Part shown: in pieces, positions 30,992-32,077 of the stretch
How the letters are laid out: every line of letters begins with the position of its first letter
Numbering within the stretch: position 1 is the first letter of the stretch
Assembly (NCBI GenBank): GCA_017551705.1
Contig: JAFZLA010000056.1
Span: forward strand, 1 to 32,077
Reading direction: 5' to 3'
DNA: 32,077 nucleotides
From: Treponema sp.
GTDB taxonomy: Bacteria > Spirochaetota > Spirochaetia > Treponematales > Treponemataceae
Notes under the pieces: model-generated
Database searches by the model: none
Told to the model about the DNA's origin: nothing
Seen by the model: only the letters and a program-made list of their open reading frames with translations
Made by a program: the position numbers and the translations under genes

Positions 30992-32077
30992 ATGAAAAAA
31001 CTTTCAATTTTAGTTTTGACCGCCGTCATCGCTTCCGTTTTGTTCGGATGCGCCAAAAAGGACGCCGGCAAAAAGGCTTCGGACAGCCGCCCCACAATTC
31101 GCCTTGTTACTGACGCCACTGGAATCGACGACAAGTCATTCAACGCCGCCGCTTGGCGCGGAATCGTTGAGTTCTACGGCGAAAGCGTTGAGAACGCAAA
31201 AAGCCGCGGCTCTTTGTACGACGTCGTCACTTGCCAGACTCAGGACCAGTACCTTCCCACGCTCAAGCAGCTCTCTGACGAAGGCTACGACTTGATTTGC
31301 GCCACAGGCTTCACCTTTGCCGACGCCATCACAGAGATCGCCGACGAATATCCCGAGCAAAAGTACATGATTGTTGACGTTGACTGGGTAGGCCGCGCCA
31401 ACGTAAAGGAATTTGTTTTCCACGAAGAAGAGGGCTCTTACCTTGTTGGCCTTGCCGCCGCTTACCAGGCCAAGGCTGACGGAATCGCCAACCCCAAGTT
31501 CGGCTTTATCGGAGGAGTTCCGGGAAGCACAATCACAAAGTTCGAGATGGGATACATCCAGGGCCTCAAGGCCGTTTACCCTAACGCCGAGATTTTTGAC
31601 TATTACGCCAACGATTGGGGAAAACCCGAATTGGCCAAGACACAAGCCAAGAACTGGTACAACAACGGCATCTACGCCATCTTCTCTGCCGCCGGCGGAA
31701 CCGGAAACGGAACCATCGCGCAGGCCAAAGAGATGCAGTACGCCGGAAGCAACGTTTGGGCCATCGGAGTTGACTCTGACCAGTACGCCGACGGCGTTTA
31801 CGCCGAAGGAAAGTCAGCCGTTCTCACTTCTATGATCAAGCGCGTTGAGACTTCAACTTTGATCGCTCTCAACGAAATCGCCGCAGGAACATTCAAGGGC
31901 GGAGTCGTCAACTTGGCTCTCAAGGACGACGGCGTTGACTACTCAAAGGTCAACAAGGCCTTGAGCGTAAAGGTAATCGACACAATCGAAGCCGCCAAGA
32001 AAGACATCATCTCCGGCAAGGTTAAGATTGTTCCCACATACAAAGACGCTTTGGCCGCCGGCCTTGTTCCTGACGGA
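30992..32077 (+). CDS. BMP/PnrA-family nucleoside-binding lipoprotein (partial)
   Basis: A substrate-binding lipoprotein of the basic membrane protein family; the treponemal member TmpC/PnrA binds purine nucleosides for an ABC transporter. The frame is open to the window edge (362 codons). The signal peptide ends in the lipobox LFGC (Cys20), then a linker and the binding domain: TDATGIDDKSFNAAAW, CATGFTFADA, the ligand-contact segment HEEEGSYLVGLAA and FGFIGGVPGSTI. The two conserved halves of the fold are both seen. The nearly complete length suggests only a few C-terminal residues are missing. It should be on the periplasmic side of the membrane, with transporter genes expected downstream, outside the window. 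Confidence 0.94.
   Translation, partial: MKKLSILVLTAVIASVLFGCAKKDAGKKASDSRPTIRLVTDATGIDDKSFNAAAWRGIVEFYGESVENAKSRGSLYDVVTCQTQDQYLPTLKQLSDEGYDLICATGFTFADAITEIADEYPEQKYMIVDVDWVGRANVKEFVFHEEEGSYLVGLAAAYQAKADGIANPKFGFIGGVPGSTITKFEMGYIQGLKAVYPNAEIFDYYANDWGKPELAKTQAKNWYNNGIYAIFSAAGGTGNGTIAQAKEMQYAGSNVWAIGVDSDQYADGVYAEGKSAVLTSMIKRVETSTLIALNEIAAGTFKGGVVNLALKDDGVDYSKVNKALSVKVIDTIEAAKKDIISGKVKIVPTYKDALAAGLVPDG

Noticed and set aside
1-32077. CRISPR, tRNA, rRNA, insertion sequence or prophage
   Set aside because: No spaced direct repeats of CRISPR type, no clover-leaf genes, no transposase or integrase, and codon use looks even throughout.

Overview
The window looks like a compact, moderately GC-rich chromosome segment of a spirochaete, most likely a Treponema-type organism. 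This rests on recognised family content: a short single-RRM RNA-binding protein, a PnrA/TmpC-like lipoprotein, a probable DUF5312 protein, chemotaxis genes, a FliL-like protein, c-di-GMP proteins (GGDEF, PilZ-like) and a sodium-pump decarboxylase cluster. The exact species cannot be read from the sequence. I see no insertion sequence, phage, CRISPR array, rRNA or tRNA.

Layout. 1-6919 (+): tail of an unidentified gene, dapB, a GGDEF diguanylate cyclase, an RRM protein, a probable leucine leader peptide with an attenuator, leuA, an exonuclease III, and an M16-like lipoprotein that has lost its zinc ligands. 7002-12451: a carboxyltransferase (mmdA, -) divergent from oadG-oadA-oadB (+), the likely biotin-dependent Na+-pumping decarboxylase system. 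12464-14603: a PilZ-like protein facing a tandem cyclic-nucleotide-binding regulator. 14758-19416 (+): PHP phosphoesterase, YifB/ComM ATPase, cheR-cheB. 19417-21431 (-): polyprenyl synthase, TPR protein, RseC-like protein. 21535-23149 (+): rlmE and a LysM/M23 peptidase. 23133-26186 (-): hflX with an overlapping FliL-like gene, then an ECF sigma operon with a membrane protein and a zinc-finger anti-sigma factor. 26319-29345 (+): a large membrane protein with a Glu/Val repeat tail and a hot-dog thioesterase. 29337-30851 (-): a probable DUF5312 protein. 30992-end (+): a PnrA-like lipoprotein cut by the window edge.

Two regulatory themes stand out. First, an 18-codon ORF with eight leucine codons starts on the stop codon of the RRM gene, and a strong intrinsic terminator lies between it and the Shine-Dalgarno of leuA. 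This is the architecture of ribosome-mediated leucine attenuation. Second, many genes have a sigma-70 -10 box only 6-9 bp before the ATG, often with a -35 box exactly 17 bp upstream, and no Shine-Dalgarno; this predicts leaderless mRNAs. Other genes (leuA, oadA, oadG, the PnrA-like gene) have ordinary leaders with GGAGG-type sites, so two initiation modes appear to coexist.

The coding density is extreme: three convergent gene pairs abut or overlap at their 3' ends, and several co-directional genes overlap by ATGA. The longest gene-free stretch is the 182 bp between leuA and the exonuclease gene.
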